Assembly (NCBI GenBank): GCA_964642545.1
Contig: CAZXQU010000035.1
Span: forward strand, 1 to 29,705
Source: QYOJ01 sp964642545
Lineage (GTDB): Bacteria > Bacteroidota > Bacteroidia > Bacteroidales > FEN-979
Length of the DNA stretch: 29,705 nucleotides
Direction of reading: 5' to 3'
Shown here in pieces: positions 14,566-23,560 of the stretch (positions are counted from its first letter, which is position 1; every line of letters begins with the position of its first letter). A program made the position numbers and the translations under genes. Below the pieces are notes generated by a model. The model searched no databases and had not been told where the DNA came from. It worked only from the letters and a program-made list of their open reading frames with translations.

Positions 14566-14676
14566 TCAGTTTCCATTCAGGTAGGCATCCACATCGGATC
14601 TTTTTATTCTGATGATTGGCCGTGTAGTGAGGAGGGTTTTTACATCGTGGAACACCAGCTCAACCTGCCAGAGTTC
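14566..14676 (-). pseudogene. 3' remnant of a helix-turn-helix/excisionase-like gene
   Basis: A frame of 36 codons on the minus strand, without a start codon, ends in RPIIRIKRSDVDAYLNGN and stop 14566-14568. That ending closely resembles the C-terminal end of small HTH_17/excisionase-type DNA-binding proteins (basic strand, then SDVDAYL). It overlaps the last 37 bases of the caspase-like gene at 14640-15077 in another frame, so it probably marks a recombination junction inside that gene. The identity is inferred from a short tail only. Confidence 0.3.
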
Positions 14677-15077
14677 TTAATGGTTTCTTGCTCAACATCA
14701 TAGAAATCATACCATACAGCCTCTGAGGTTTCCGAAATGAACATGGCGGTGTTAAAACCGTAAAGTGAATGTCTGCGGATATACTGGTTTGCGTTGCACC
14801 AAATATACAATGCATTGGTTTTGAGCTTCAATGACTCGACCATCGACTCACCAATGATCATTCCATTGTCAGCGGGGAATTGGCCAACGCCAAAAAGACC
14901 CGATGGTGAACCATGGCCGCAGAGAATGATCCGGTCGTGCAGGCAAATCTCTTTCCGCAATTCATTCTTGGTGCCCCCACCTGTAATAACCGTTTTATTT
15001 GGTAGGTCTTTGTAGATTTCACAAAGAAAACTGGTGGTTGGATCTTGGGGGTGAACAATAAGATATTTTTTCATCAC
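14640..15077 (-). CDS. Small His/Cys (caspase-like) protein, probably C-terminally truncated
   Basis: A 145-residue protein with no signal. It begins KKYLIVHPQDPTTSFL and carries a His block, RIILCGHGSPSGLF (H55), and a Cys block, ALYIWCNANQYI (C94), separated by about 39 residues. A strand ending in HG followed by a strand ending in C is the dyad layout of caspase-like/CHAT folds. I recall similar Bacteroidota hypothetical proteins that continue well past this point, whereas here the frame ends abruptly after EQETIKNSGRLSWCSTM, exactly where another gene's 3' fragment begins in a different frame (14566-14676). So the C-terminus is probably lost; activity is doubtful. An IS relic lies about 95 bases upstream of the start. 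Confidence 0.55.
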   Translation of the reverse strand: MMKKYLIVHPQDPTTSFLCEIYKDLPNKTVITGGGTKNELRKEICLHDRIILCGHGSPSGLFGVGQFPADNGMIIGESMVESLKLKTNALYIWCNANQYIRRHSLYGFNTAMFISETSEAVWYDFYDVEQETIKNSGRLSWCSTM

Positions 15078-15172
15078 GCTAATGACGAGAAAATATCTCT
15101 AAAACGCGCTACTGGTGCGGAAAAATAAGCTATTATAGATATAAAACCCAAGTCCTTCCGGACAAATGATGG

Positions 15173-15221
15173 TGGTCAATTTAAATCGGCCTGGAGTGGT
15201 CAACACTGTCGGCTTGTCCAG
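15173..15221 (+). mobile_element. Relic of IS21-like right end
   Basis: TGGTCA at 15173-15178 and again at 15197-15202 (24-bp period), followed by CACTGTCGGCTTGTCCAG to 15221. The last 35 bases match the copy at 12146-12180 with only three or so differences. The presumed outer end is on the right; no transposase or opposite end is seen. Confidence 0.5.
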
Positions 15222-15368
15222 TGGATATCAGACACCGCCCTTCCTATTTTTAACACATAATAGAAAGGATCAAACTTCCATTAAAAATAAAATTAGGGAA
15301 GTATTGTGGAACAAAATGGGTTATTTTGAATGATATTTCGCTATTTTGCATTTAAATACATTAGCCAT

Positions 15369-16340
15369 ATGAAACCAACGAACACTTCTTTTCTCATGCT
15401 TTCCATTATATCTTTCATGATATATGGATGTGCGATTGATCAAAATAAAGATAAGTTTCCCGATTATTCAAATGCATCTTGTTGGATTTCAATCCCAGAC
15501 TCCATTGACAAGCCGGTGGATGTCTTTTATATTTATCCGACAATATTTGGAGGTACAGGAGAGATGAATATGAATATCACCAATGATCAACTTCGTAAAA
15601 AAGCTCAGGTTGTTGCATATGAACAAGGAGGTGTATATATGGCAGCGAGTAATTTTTTTGCTCCATATTACAGACAAATGGCAATGGATGTGCTCACCAT
15701 GCCGGAAGATACATTGGATAAATATTTTGCAATTGGCTACAATGACGTAATAAAGGCGTTTGTGTATTACTTGGATAATTTTAATGATGGGCGTCCCTTT
15801 ATTTTGGCTGGCCACAGTCAGGGTTCCATGGTTTTAATCGAATTGATGAAAGAAATGTTTGACAACCCTGAACTTCAAAACCGCCTCGTGGCTGCTTATC
15901 TCATTGGCTATTCTGTTACATCAGAGGATCTTGCTAAGTACTCATGGATGAAGCTTGCAGAAAGTGAGGATGATGTTGGTGTGATTATCACCTACAACAC
16001 ACAATCTGAGGATGCTACCGATTCTCCAGTTTTATTGCCGGGGGCACAATGTATAAATCCTCTTAACTGGACAACCACAACTGAAACCGCTCCCAAAGAG
16101 TTGAACCTCGGTGCTGTATTTTTTAAAGACAACGGGGAGATAGATTCTGTCGTTCCGCAATTCACCAACGCATGGATCGATGAAAATGGTGCATTAGTAG
16201 CAGGAACACCTGATGTTGATGTATATAGTGTTGGGACTTTCCCGCGAGGAATATACCATAAGTATGATTATAATTTTTTCTACAACAACCTGAAAAAAAA
16301 TGTAGGGGTTCGGGTGAAAAATTTTACGGGTTTAGAATAG
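15369..16340 (+). CDS. DUF3089 alpha/beta-hydrolase lipoprotein
   Basis: A 323-residue product from ATG 15369 with a hydrophobic signal and lipobox MIYGC (C21). The body matches DUF3089: DVFYIYPTIFGG near the N-terminus (the conserved 'D.FY..PT' strand), NFFAPYYRQ, a nucleophile elbow GHSQGS (S150), and the late conserved TYNTQS and INPLNW segments. The nucleophile serine is intact, so an envelope esterase or lipase-like role is likely, with substrate unknown. An in-frame upstream ATG at 15330 would place charged residues before the signal, so 15369 is preferred. It lies between two IS-end relics (15221 and 16353) that point the same way. Confidence 0.88.
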   Translation: MKPTNTSFLMLSIISFMIYGCAIDQNKDKFPDYSNASCWISIPDSIDKPVDVFYIYPTIFGGTGEMNMNITNDQLRKKAQVVAYEQGGVYMAASNFFAPYYRQMAMDVLTMPEDTLDKYFAIGYNDVIKAFVYYLDNFNDGRPFILAGHSQGSMVLIELMKEMFDNPELQNRLVAAYLIGYSVTSEDLAKYSWMKLAESEDDVGVIITYNTQSEDATDSPVLLPGAQCINPLNWTTTTETAPKELNLGAVFFKDNGEIDSVVPQFTNAWIDENGALVAGTPDVDVYSVGTFPRGIYHKYDYNFFYNNLKKNVGVRVKNFTGLE

Positions 16341-16352
16341 GAATTCTGATAC

Positions 16353-16387
16353 CGGCCAAGGGTGGTCAGCACCGTCGGCTTGTCCAA
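16353..16387 (+). mobile_element. Relic of IS21-like right end
   Basis: CGGCCAAGGGTGGTCA...CGTCGGCTTGTCCAA, the same 35-bp end as at 12146 and 15187 with a few substitutions. It starts 12 bases after the DUF3089 stop codon. The presumed outer end faces the STAND NTPase gene. Confidence 0.5.
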
Positions 16388-16516
16388 TATAGTCATGTCA
16401 TCCAGATAAAAAACTCATCAAAATCCTATTGGTCTACTGGAATAGTCCCAAATTGTTGCTAATTTTAACCAATTAATTTCTGGTAATAACTCCTATTTCA
16501 CTGAACCACAAACTCA

Positions 16517-19500
16517 ATGTTTAAAAGATTTCTGTCCGATTATCCTCCTGACGACCTGGAAATGTATGAGATCCAGCTGGAAGAGGCTTATGAAACTCTT
16601 CCCTATTCAGTTATTTCAGTGCTCAGGGATTATGAAGAGAATATCATCGAAGAAGATTATGCTAAAGCATTTAAACGGTTTATTGATTTCTTTGAGATAT
16701 CTGTTCAATATGGAACAAGCCTCATCCTCAGTCTGATTAAATTCAGAAAGGTTCCATTTAATGAAACATTGCAGCAGGTTGCAACTAAAATTGTATCAAA
16801 ACCTCTCTCTACGGGTGACTGGATTAATGACATTTTTATTGTGCTCGTCAAGGAAGCCTTCCAGTTGATTCCTGAAGAGCCGCTAATTGCGAGTCTGCAT
16901 GCCATGCTATCAGAGCCCAAAGGCAATATTTTTCTGGGCTGGAGTCCGCGTCAGGGGGAAGAGTTTAAAAGCATAACCTATTTCCGCAATACATACTTAG
17001 GGCATGATACGTCTCTTGCGGATGAAATTTTTGCAGATGCGTTAAAGCTGATCGAACCGAGGATGTTCAGATTGCTGGAAGCCATGGCTCCACTTGCGGA
17101 GCTCACCACATTCACAGTGGATAAGGTAGTAGACAATGAGAACAAGCCCGGTAAATACACAGTGATACTGCTGAAAAGCGACGAGATAAAAAGAGCTATT
17201 CGTGTTACCTCAGATCTTTTGTTGGAAAAGGATAAATACTATCTGATTCATCGGAATATTAAAAATTTTGATCATTTCCAGGAAGCAGAATTGGTGGGGA
17301 TCACGCCGTTTGTTATTTATCTGCCTATTACTGAAGGTTCCGACGAGGAGCGAACCACATTCCTTTTCCAGTCAATACATAATAATAACCTCAGGAGAAT
17401 GGTTTACATTTCTCCGAACCTGAGGGCAAAAAAACGGGAAACGGAACTGTTTAAGGATTTTTTCGTCTCTTTTTTACAGGAAGTTCTGGAGAAGGTAAAT
17501 ATCAGCTCAAATTATAAACTTGAAATTGCTTCAGGCAAAACCTGGGAAGAGTACCAGGAAAGATTATTATCTCAGACCAGCCGTTTCCTTGGTCAGATGA
17601 AAGCTGAGAAATATGACCCTGAGCTTTATGTAGGCAGAAAGGAGATATCCAATGCATGGGATTATTTTTATTCGCTGAATGATAAAAGGGCTTTTGTTCT
17701 TCTTGGAAATGCAGGGGCGGGCAAAACAAACCTCATTTGCAATTTTGCAGAGAAATTCATGGAGAAAGAGGAACCGGTCATCACTTTCAACTGCAAGATA
17801 TTTTCACAGATCAGTATAGAAAAAAAACTGGATCAGATTTTTCAGGATCAAAAATCATCCATTCAGGAATCTCTTGAGAGGATGAATAAGATGGCGAGGA
17901 AAAACAACAAAAAAGTAATTTTTTTCTTCGACGCCATCAATGAGTGCCTGAATTATAATAAGAATATGAAGGGTAGCGGACCAGTAGAATTGCTCCATGC
18001 TATCGATGACCTGTTTATTAAGGATGAGTACGATTCATTTAAGATCCTGATCACTTGCCGCACATATACCTGGGAGGAGGCTCTCCGCTCGGAAGAAGAT
18101 ACATTGAATCTCCCTGCGTATTTTACATCAGAGAATATACCTGATGGTGACCAGAAAGAGAATATTTCTCTCAAAGGATTCTCAGAAGAGGAGTTCAAAG
18201 AGGTCTATCCCAAATACAAGGCCAAGTTCAACCTAGCTACTCCTTTGGACACCATTTTGGAGCCCCAATATGCTTTTACTCTGTCCAGGTTGCAAGATCC
18301 AATGGTATTAAAGATAGCTTGCCAGATATATTCAGGAGGGAGCCTTCCCGACAGCATTCAACAGTTCGATTCTGTTAAGCTTTTTGAGGCCCGGGCTGAC
18401 AAACTGAACAGAATCCAGGGTGGCAGTCAACAGATCATGATCCTGGAAGACTTCACACGGGCTTTAAGAAATGGGAAAGCGGATGCGCTCTCTTTACAAG
18501 ATCTCTATTGTGCTTTAGAGGACGGGATGAAGGAGCTACATGGTTTTGCTACGCAACTCTTTCAGGGGGATACGTTTGAATGGAGGGAAGCCCCCAGGAG
18601 ACTTCTGGATGAAGGTTTTCTGAGAGTGGAAAAGACGACTCTCAAGGAGGAACTTAGGTTCACTTACGAACGTTTTCATGAATATATGTACGCACGGATT
18701 TTTGTGCTGGAAGAATCTGCTTCATTGAAATCTGGCATGCCAATTCCGGTCGAAGCCTATGAGTCCGAACTCCATGGGATGAAAGGCTATGCAGTGATAA
18801 ATGATGCCTTAAGGCATGCGCTGGTGTTGGATTACAGCCGTACAAACGGAGATCCTTATACCATTATTGGATTGGCAAACAGTTCGGTATATGGCGCGGC
18901 ACAGTTGGTGATGAGTACTCTCTCTTCTCTGATCTCTGATAATTACCATAATGTATGTTTCATTATTGAGCAACTGCTTGATTATCAGCGGGAAGAAACT
19001 GAACCTATAGCAGAGGAGTTGGAAAAAAAGAAGATGTTGATGGAGCAGGGAACTAAGGGGAAGGTGAAGAGTAGTAATGAAGATATCAAATCACTAAATC
19101 GGGAAATCGAAGCGTTACAGGAACAACTCAAGCCTGTCATACAAGTGAGGAAAATAGCAGTCCAGGTAATTTATGAGATATTTAAATCACCGGTATACGA
19201 GAAGAATCTTTTCCAGGGACATAACTCCCCTTTCGCGTTGCTTTGGAAAGCTATGTCGGATCCCATTTCGCTTGTGAGAGACAATGTTTCACTCTATATT
19301 TACTATATATCAAAATATAATATAACCATCGGAATTCAAATTCTGGACCATCTGTCGGAAAACATTCTCGATACTTCTTTGTTGTCTCTCGTGAAGGGAT
19401 CCAAAAGAAAAGAGTTCCAACAATCTTTTCTGGAACCGGCTGGCCGTTTCAGCCTCTTAATGGTGATCGAAGCCCTTGTGGAGAGGGCCGATTATCAGCT

Positions 19501-20734
19501 AAGCGATAAGATTAAGCACACCTGGAAAGCTATCCTGAAAAAGCTAACATTGAATCATGCCCTGATCAAAATAATGATGCCTTTCCTAAAGATTATTATG
19601 CGAAGGCAAGCTACAGTACAGTCTGATTGGGTAAATAATGGGATTGAATATCTGCATTTCTGGGAGGAAATTCCTCATGACGGCGCAGATAATGAATGGC
19701 ACCATCGCTCATTCAGGGAAATCCGACAGTTTCTGAATCCGGCCGCTCAAGGTATCGAAAACTATTATGAGGTCATTAACAAAGGCATCAATACCGGGGA
19801 TGCATTTAGTTATTTTCTTATTGAACGCCTTTTGGTGGTTCAGGGATGGGTTGATTGGCAAAAGATAAGACCTGTCATTCTTGAGGTGGTAAACAAACCT
19901 GCTGGTCACCCGATGCTGGATTATATGCAAATGTCGATGCTTTATGTCCTTTTCCAATCGATCGAAAAATCTACTAAACCAAATGAAGAGGCTTTTGATA
20001 TTCTGACCAGTCTTACGGAAGAATGGTCTGAGCGTTGCAAGGGAGTGTATTATGCACATCGGAATATCCAGGCCAATAAAGGGCTTCCCTATAAGCAGTT
20101 TCCCCTGAACTGGTATGGTGCAGCTTACTGCAAGCATTTTGGGGATGGTGGAACACGACCGGGAGATCCTTATCCATTGCCTGTTTTCAGAGGCCTGATC
20201 GATAAGGCTTTGAAGAATAAGGATAAAGATCTGTTGTATTATTGTATCGAAAATATTTCAATACTGGTAACCGATTTTGGCTATATTAAAAGCGCTATTC
20301 ACCTATTCGATTACACGATCAGCTGTTTCTCTCATGAAAGTGAAATCCATTCTTTCGACATACAAAACAGTGAACAGGAAAAGTATTGCATAAGTTTCAG
20401 GGCTTATATGTGTTGTACAATTGGTACCATTAAGAGTTATTTCCCCAGAGAAACGGCACACTTTATCCATCATAAACTCGCCCATTCCAAGTTCCCGGAT
20501 ATGGAACACTTCAGGGAAGACCTGATGACCTATAACGAGTCGTACGAAAACATCGGGGACCTTCTGACACACAAGTTTGGTAATTTCATCATCTGGGGAT
20601 TGCTGAAGGATAAGGATGTTGGCCAGTTCTTTAAGGACGGTTTTAAAATGGGAGGCGAAGTAAATGATTATGTCGAATGGTTCGATGGTATTGTCAGGCT
20701 CTCCTTTAACAGGTTGTTCGGTATTAAAGTTTGA
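16517..20734 (+). CDS. Large STAND/NACHT-type NTPase with possible N-terminal HEPN motif
   Basis: A 1405-residue soluble protein. Residues 1-190 are helical and include YFRNTYLGHDTS, whose R157-x5-H163 fits the Rx4-6H motif of HEPN RNase-like domains. Residues 195-330 are a mixed linker domain. The NTPase spans about 365-730: Walker A GNAGAGKT (397-404), Walker B KVIFFFDAINEC (466-477, D472), a sensor-like ITCRT (512-516) and, after a winged-helix-like part, ERFHEYMYARIF (718-729), the NACHT-type 'F.EY' block. A coiled coil lies at about 826-875. The remaining 530 residues are helical-repeat-like and could be the sensor. Effector, STAND core and large C-terminal sensor is the architecture of Avs-like and other NACHT antiphage proteins; defence is inferred, not shown. 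The stop codon overlaps the GDPD start by 4 bases. Confidence 0.8.
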   Translation: MFKRFLSDYPPDDLEMYEIQLEEAYETLPYSVISVLRDYEENIIEEDYAKAFKRFIDFFEISVQYGTSLILSLIKFRKVPFNETLQQVATKIVSKPLSTGDWINDIFIVLVKEAFQLIPEEPLIASLHAMLSEPKGNIFLGWSPRQGEEFKSITYFRNTYLGHDTSLADEIFADALKLIEPRMFRLLEAMAPLAELTTFTVDKVVDNENKPGKYTVILLKSDEIKRAIRVTSDLLLEKDKYYLIHRNIKNFDHFQEAELVGITPFVIYLPITEGSDEERTTFLFQSIHNNNLRRMVYISPNLRAKKRETELFKDFFVSFLQEVLEKVNISSNYKLEIASGKTWEEYQERLLSQTSRFLGQMKAEKYDPELYVGRKEISNAWDYFYSLNDKRAFVLLGNAGAGKTNLICNFAEKFMEKEEPVITFNCKIFSQISIEKKLDQIFQDQKSSIQESLERMNKMARKNNKKVIFFFDAINECLNYNKNMKGSGPVELLHAIDDLFIKDEYDSFKILITCRTYTWEEALRSEEDTLNLPAYFTSENIPDGDQKENISLKGFSEEEFKEVYPKYKAKFNLATPLDTILEPQYAFTLSRLQDPMVLKIACQIYSGGSLPDSIQQFDSVKLFEARADKLNRIQGGSQQIMILEDFTRALRNGKADALSLQDLYCALEDGMKELHGFATQLFQGDTFEWREAPRRLLDEGFLRVEKTTLKEELRFTYERFHEYMYARIFVLEESASLKSGMPIPVEAYESELHGMKGYAVINDALRHALVLDYSRTNGDPYTIIGLANSSVYGAAQLVMSTLSSLISDNYHNVCFIIEQLLDYQREETEPIAEELEKKKMLMEQGTKGKVKSSNEDIKSLNREIEALQEQLKPVIQVRKIAVQVIYEIFKSPVYEKNLFQGHNSPFALLWKAMSDPISLVRDNVSLYIYYISKYNITIGIQILDHLSENILDTSLLSLVKGSKRKEFQQSFLEPAGRFSLLMVIEALVERADYQLSDKIKHTWKAILKKLTLNHALIKIMMPFLKIIMRRQATVQSDWVNNGIEYLHFWEEIPHDGADNEWHHRSFREIRQFLNPAAQGIENYYEVINKGINTGDAFSYFLIERLLVVQGWVDWQKIRPVILEVVNKPAGHPMLDYMQMSMLYVLFQSIEKSTKPNEEAFDILTSLTEEWSERCKGVYYAHRNIQANKGLPYKQFPLNWYGAAYCKHFGDGGTRPGDPYPLPVFRGLIDKALKNKDKDLLYYCIENISILVTDFGYIKSAIHLFDYTISCFSHESEIHSFDIQNSEQEKYCISFRAYMCCTIGTIKSYFPRETAHFIHHKLAHSKFPDMEHFREDLMTYNESYENIGDLLTHKFGNFIIWGLLKDKDVGQFFKDGFKMGGEVNDYVEWFDGIVRLSFNRLFGIKV

Positions 20735-21615
20735 GAAAGAATCTTTCGATGAGAAAACGAATTCAATTGATTTTACTAATCATTTCAATTCTGGTTATTG
20801 TGGGGCTATTAATTATTCCGTTTCATTTTTCACTGGGCTCACGGGATTCTGATACCAAGAGGAGCCGAATTGATATTATCGCCCATCGGGGGGCTTCGGG
20901 TGTGGCTCCTGAAAACACGATGCCTGCTTTTGATTCAGCTATCGCTGACGGAGCTGATTACATCGAGCTCGATGTGCATCTCACCAAAGATAATAAGGTG
21001 GTGGTTATGCATGACAGAACAGTGAACAGAACCACCAATGGTTCGGGGAAAATTTCCAACCTGGATTCGGATTATATTGAGACACTTGATGCCGGGAGCT
21101 GGTTTGGAGAACCATTTGCCAACACCAGGGTGCCTCTCCTTGAAGATGTCATAAAGAGAGTGGGCAGACGTGCGAAACTTCTGATTGAAATCAAGAAGAG
21201 TGGAGAAAGTAACACTGGTATTGAAAAAAAGGTAGCGGAATTGATCTATCAGTACGAGGCTGAGAACTGGTGTACAGTGCAATCATTCAATGATGATGTC
21301 CTCGAAACTTTCCACCAAAACTGGCCCGATATTGTTCTTCATAAACTGTTCGTTTTTAAATTCAGGTTCCTTCCCTATGTATTCGATGGAAAGATCACCT
21401 ATTTCGATGTTGAGAAGTATGACTATGTGAGTGCATTTACTATGCATCAACGATTTGCTGAGAAAAGTTTCCTCAAGAAAATACATGCCGCCGGAAAAAA
21501 AGCGAATGCATGGGGATGCAGTAACAAAGGATCATGTAAGCTGGAGAATATGAGAATGTGGGATGGGATTATTACAAATTATCCTGGATTTTACAAAGAT
21601 CAATCCTATAAATAA
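20731..21615 (+). CDS. Membrane-anchored glycerophosphodiester phosphodiesterase (GDPD)
   Basis: Up to 294 residues. A TTG start at 20731 would overlap the STAND gene stop by 4 bases (TTGA); ATG 20749 is the alternative. One N-terminal membrane helix (QLILLIISILVIVGLLIIP) is followed by a GDPD barrel: IIAHRGASGVAPENT with H52 and E61, IELDVHLT with E79 and D81, and VVMHD with H94 (numbered from the TTG). The C-terminal part is complete, ending in GIITNYPGF, typical of UgpQ/GlpQ relatives. It should hydrolyse glycerophosphodiesters outside the membrane. The overlap suggests co-transcription with the NTPase gene, although this enzyme class is common in metabolism, so the link may be incidental. 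Its 3' end overlaps the convergent gene by 10 bases. Confidence 0.88.
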   Translation: MRKNLSMRKRIQLILLIISILVIVGLLIIPFHFSLGSRDSDTKRSRIDIIAHRGASGVAPENTMPAFDSAIADGADYIELDVHLTKDNKVVVMHDRTVNRTTNGSGKISNLDSDYIETLDAGSWFGEPFANTRVPLLEDVIKRVGRRAKLLIEIKKSGESNTGIEKKVAELIYQYEAENWCTVQSFNDDVLETFHQNWPDIVLHKLFVFKFRFLPYVFDGKITYFDVEKYDYVSAFTMHQRFAEKSFLKKIHAAGKKANAWGCSNKGSCKLENMRMWDGIITNYPGFYKDQSYK

Positions 21616-22187
21616 TTTAATGCATACTGATCCCAAAAACCTTTACTCTCCATCATTTCTGTTTCTTTTTGTCGCTCAGCATTCGGGAAAGGAGGCGCAT
21701 AAATGCCTGGGAAAATTGTTCTGACTAAAAGTTCAGGCTCTTTCCACAATACAACGTTTACCTGCCAGGTTGGATTGGTTCTGGTTGTCTGAACATGGTT
21801 AACAAATAACCCATCGCGATCCTGCTTCTTCAAAAGAGCCCTCTCGGCCGGAAGCAGATTGTCCAGCCTGATTAGCGAATCTTCTCCAATTCCTCCCGTG
21901 TAATCTGCCTGCTCGTAAAATAATGTTACGATGAATCTATCCTCCTTCCAGTCACGAGTATCCGGAACGATGAACTTTTTATGAGATTGGATCTTTTTCC
22001 AGAGTTGAATTGGGTTTGATACAAATACAGGATGAAATTTTGAACCTGTAAGAGCTAGTTGTGCGCTTATCTCTTCATCTGTATAACCAGTGTTCGTTTT
22101 CAGTTCTATCCTGTAATCTTCATCAATTTGACTGAAATGGCGAAGAATATGGAATTGGTCGCTGTATGAATATTGTAGTGATTCCAA
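21606..22187 (-). CDS. Unknown protein with possible BECR-fold (RNase toxin-like) features
   Basis: A 193-residue soluble protein without a signal. It starts with FHILRH (H13, R16, H17), followed by a helical stretch, FHPVFVSNPIQLWKKI, a strand DRFIVTLFYE, and near the end a strand pair WQVNVVLWKEPELLVRTIFP, then GIYAPPFPN. An N-terminal H..RH, a 'P..W' segment and a closing 'T.FPG' is the layout of barnase/EndoU/colicin/RelE-like (BECR) nucleases as I remember them. The match is by eye and could be wrong. It follows the CorA-like gene with only 2 bases between, so the two are an operon. Possible roles are effector, toxin or the partner that controls the membrane protein. Confidence 0.6.
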   Translation of the reverse strand: MESLQYSYSDQFHILRHFSQIDEDYRIELKTNTGYTDEEISAQLALTGSKFHPVFVSNPIQLWKKIQSHKKFIVPDTRDWKEDRFIVTLFYEQADYTGGIGEDSLIRLDNLLPAERALLKKQDRDGLFVNHVQTTRTNPTWQVNVVLWKEPELLVRTIFPGIYAPPFPNAERQKETEMMESKGFWDQYALNYL

Positions 22188-22189
22188 GA

Positions 22190-23506
22190 TTATGATTTCT
22201 TTCTGAAATTTCTGAAAAAGAATATCCCTAAAATGATTAGTACGACAATCGTCAAAGACCCACTTATTATATTATACGAAGTTGTATCTCCCGAAAAAAA
22301 CTTGTTGATCCACTCTGAAACATCCCAGACTACAGAGAAGACGGCCAAAGCTGCAATGACTTGTAGTATGAAATTGATCTTTTTGTCGCTTTTCTCTTTC
22401 GTTTTTTGATTAGCTCTTTCAATCCCTTCTTTCAATAGGTTCAGTTCAGATTGTATAGCGAGTGAATAACGTATTCTTTCGAAAATTAATGAAGGGAGAA
22501 AGTTATAAGAGATATGAGACGGGTTATAATATTTGTTGAATTCAAAGAACTCATCCTCCAGCTTTTGGTGGTTCGCATCTTTTGAATAAAATATTTTATT
22601 GATCTTAAAAAGATAGTGTTTAACGTATAACGATTGAAGGTATAACAGGTTGAAATACCCATTCTCCCAAACGAAATTATTCAGGGTTCCTTTCTGAAAA
22701 AGACCAGTAAATGTATCGAGAAGAGTTAGTGCCGACCAGTTTTTAAATACGGATATCCTATTTTTCTCAATCAACTCAAGATAATACTCTTCGGATGGCT
22801 CGAAAATTGAGTTGACACCTGCAGCCGATCCAATCGGAGCACATACCCCCAGATCATATAACAACATGTTCTCCTCTTCCTTAGTGATATCTGCATCAAG
22901 TTCTACGAGTGAGAACACCTTTAGCTTATTCCCAAAACTCAGCGAATTCCTATTTGATTGGGTGTTATCCGGTGGCTTAATGAATGAAAGTAAGTCATAT
23001 AAAAACTTCGTGTCTTCCGTGACTCCTGAATTTCTGAAATAGTTGTTGATCAGCGTTATCTCGTTATAAGAGAATCCTGCCAGGTCGCATTTAAAACAAT
23101 AAAAGACAATTTCACGAGGGAAGAAGAACAGATCCATGTATTCAAACTTAATATTGAAAACATGTTCTGATTTTCCCTGGTTGATTGTAACAGGAACCGT
23201 TTCATCAATCTTTTTTGATAGTCTTACTGTTTTTCTGGCAAAATCTGAATTGAAATGTTGTGCGTCAGCTTTTTCTATGTCGGGGAAAATAGAGTTCACA
23301 AAACTCTCATAATAGAACCTGTTAAAGCCCTTAATGATTTTTTCTGAATCGATTTTATCGGGATTTACATGCATTTTCCAACCATCGAACCCAAATGTAT
23401 CTCCTGATTTCACTTCTTCAAGGATACTTTCGCGATACTCCAGAACACCGCAGAAAATGGAATAAGCGTTGCAAGGTTTTGTTGAGGCAAATTTTTCCCA
23501 GTCCAT
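22190..23506 (-). CDS. CorA-like two-helix membrane protein, putative effector
   Basis: A 438-residue protein. Residues 1-240 are a soluble mixed alpha/beta domain with no recognised motif. The later part (about 275-375) is long-helical, including an amphipathic stalk (SLIFERIRYSLAIQSELNLL, then KEGIERANQKTKEKSDKK), followed by two membrane segments at about 377-396 and 412-431 and a basic C-terminus. This stalk-plus-two-TM end is the topology of CorA-type channels, but the GMN loop of magnesium transporters is absent. CorA-like proteins of this kind serve as membrane effectors in some Bacteroidota defence systems (for example SAM-AMP-triggered type III CRISPR), which motivates the guess. It is first in an operon with the 193-residue gene. 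Its identity as CorA-like is by topology only. Confidence 0.7.
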   Translation of the reverse strand: MDWEKFASTKPCNAYSIFCGVLEYRESILEEVKSGDTFGFDGWKMHVNPDKIDSEKIIKGFNRFYYESFVNSIFPDIEKADAQHFNSDFARKTVRLSKKIDETVPVTINQGKSEHVFNIKFEYMDLFFFPREIVFYCFKCDLAGFSYNEITLINNYFRNSGVTEDTKFLYDLLSFIKPPDNTQSNRNSLSFGNKLKVFSLVELDADITKEEENMLLYDLGVCAPIGSAAGVNSIFEPSEEYYLELIEKNRISVFKNWSALTLLDTFTGLFQKGTLNNFVWENGYFNLLYLQSLYVKHYLFKINKIFYSKDANHQKLEDEFFEFNKYYNPSHISYNFLPSLIFERIRYSLAIQSELNLLKEGIERANQKTKEKSDKKINFILQVIAALAVFSVVWDVSEWINKFFSGDTTSYNIISGSLTIVVLIILGIFFFRNFRKKS

Positions 23507-23560
23507 CAGTTTTCGGTTTTGTTAGATTCTATACAAATATGCAAATTTTACTTGCCATAT

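Noticed and set aside
20731..21615. GDPD as an essential part of the STAND defence system
   Set aside because: The 4-base overlap suggests co-transcription, but GDPD enzymes are common metabolic proteins and no defence link is known to me.
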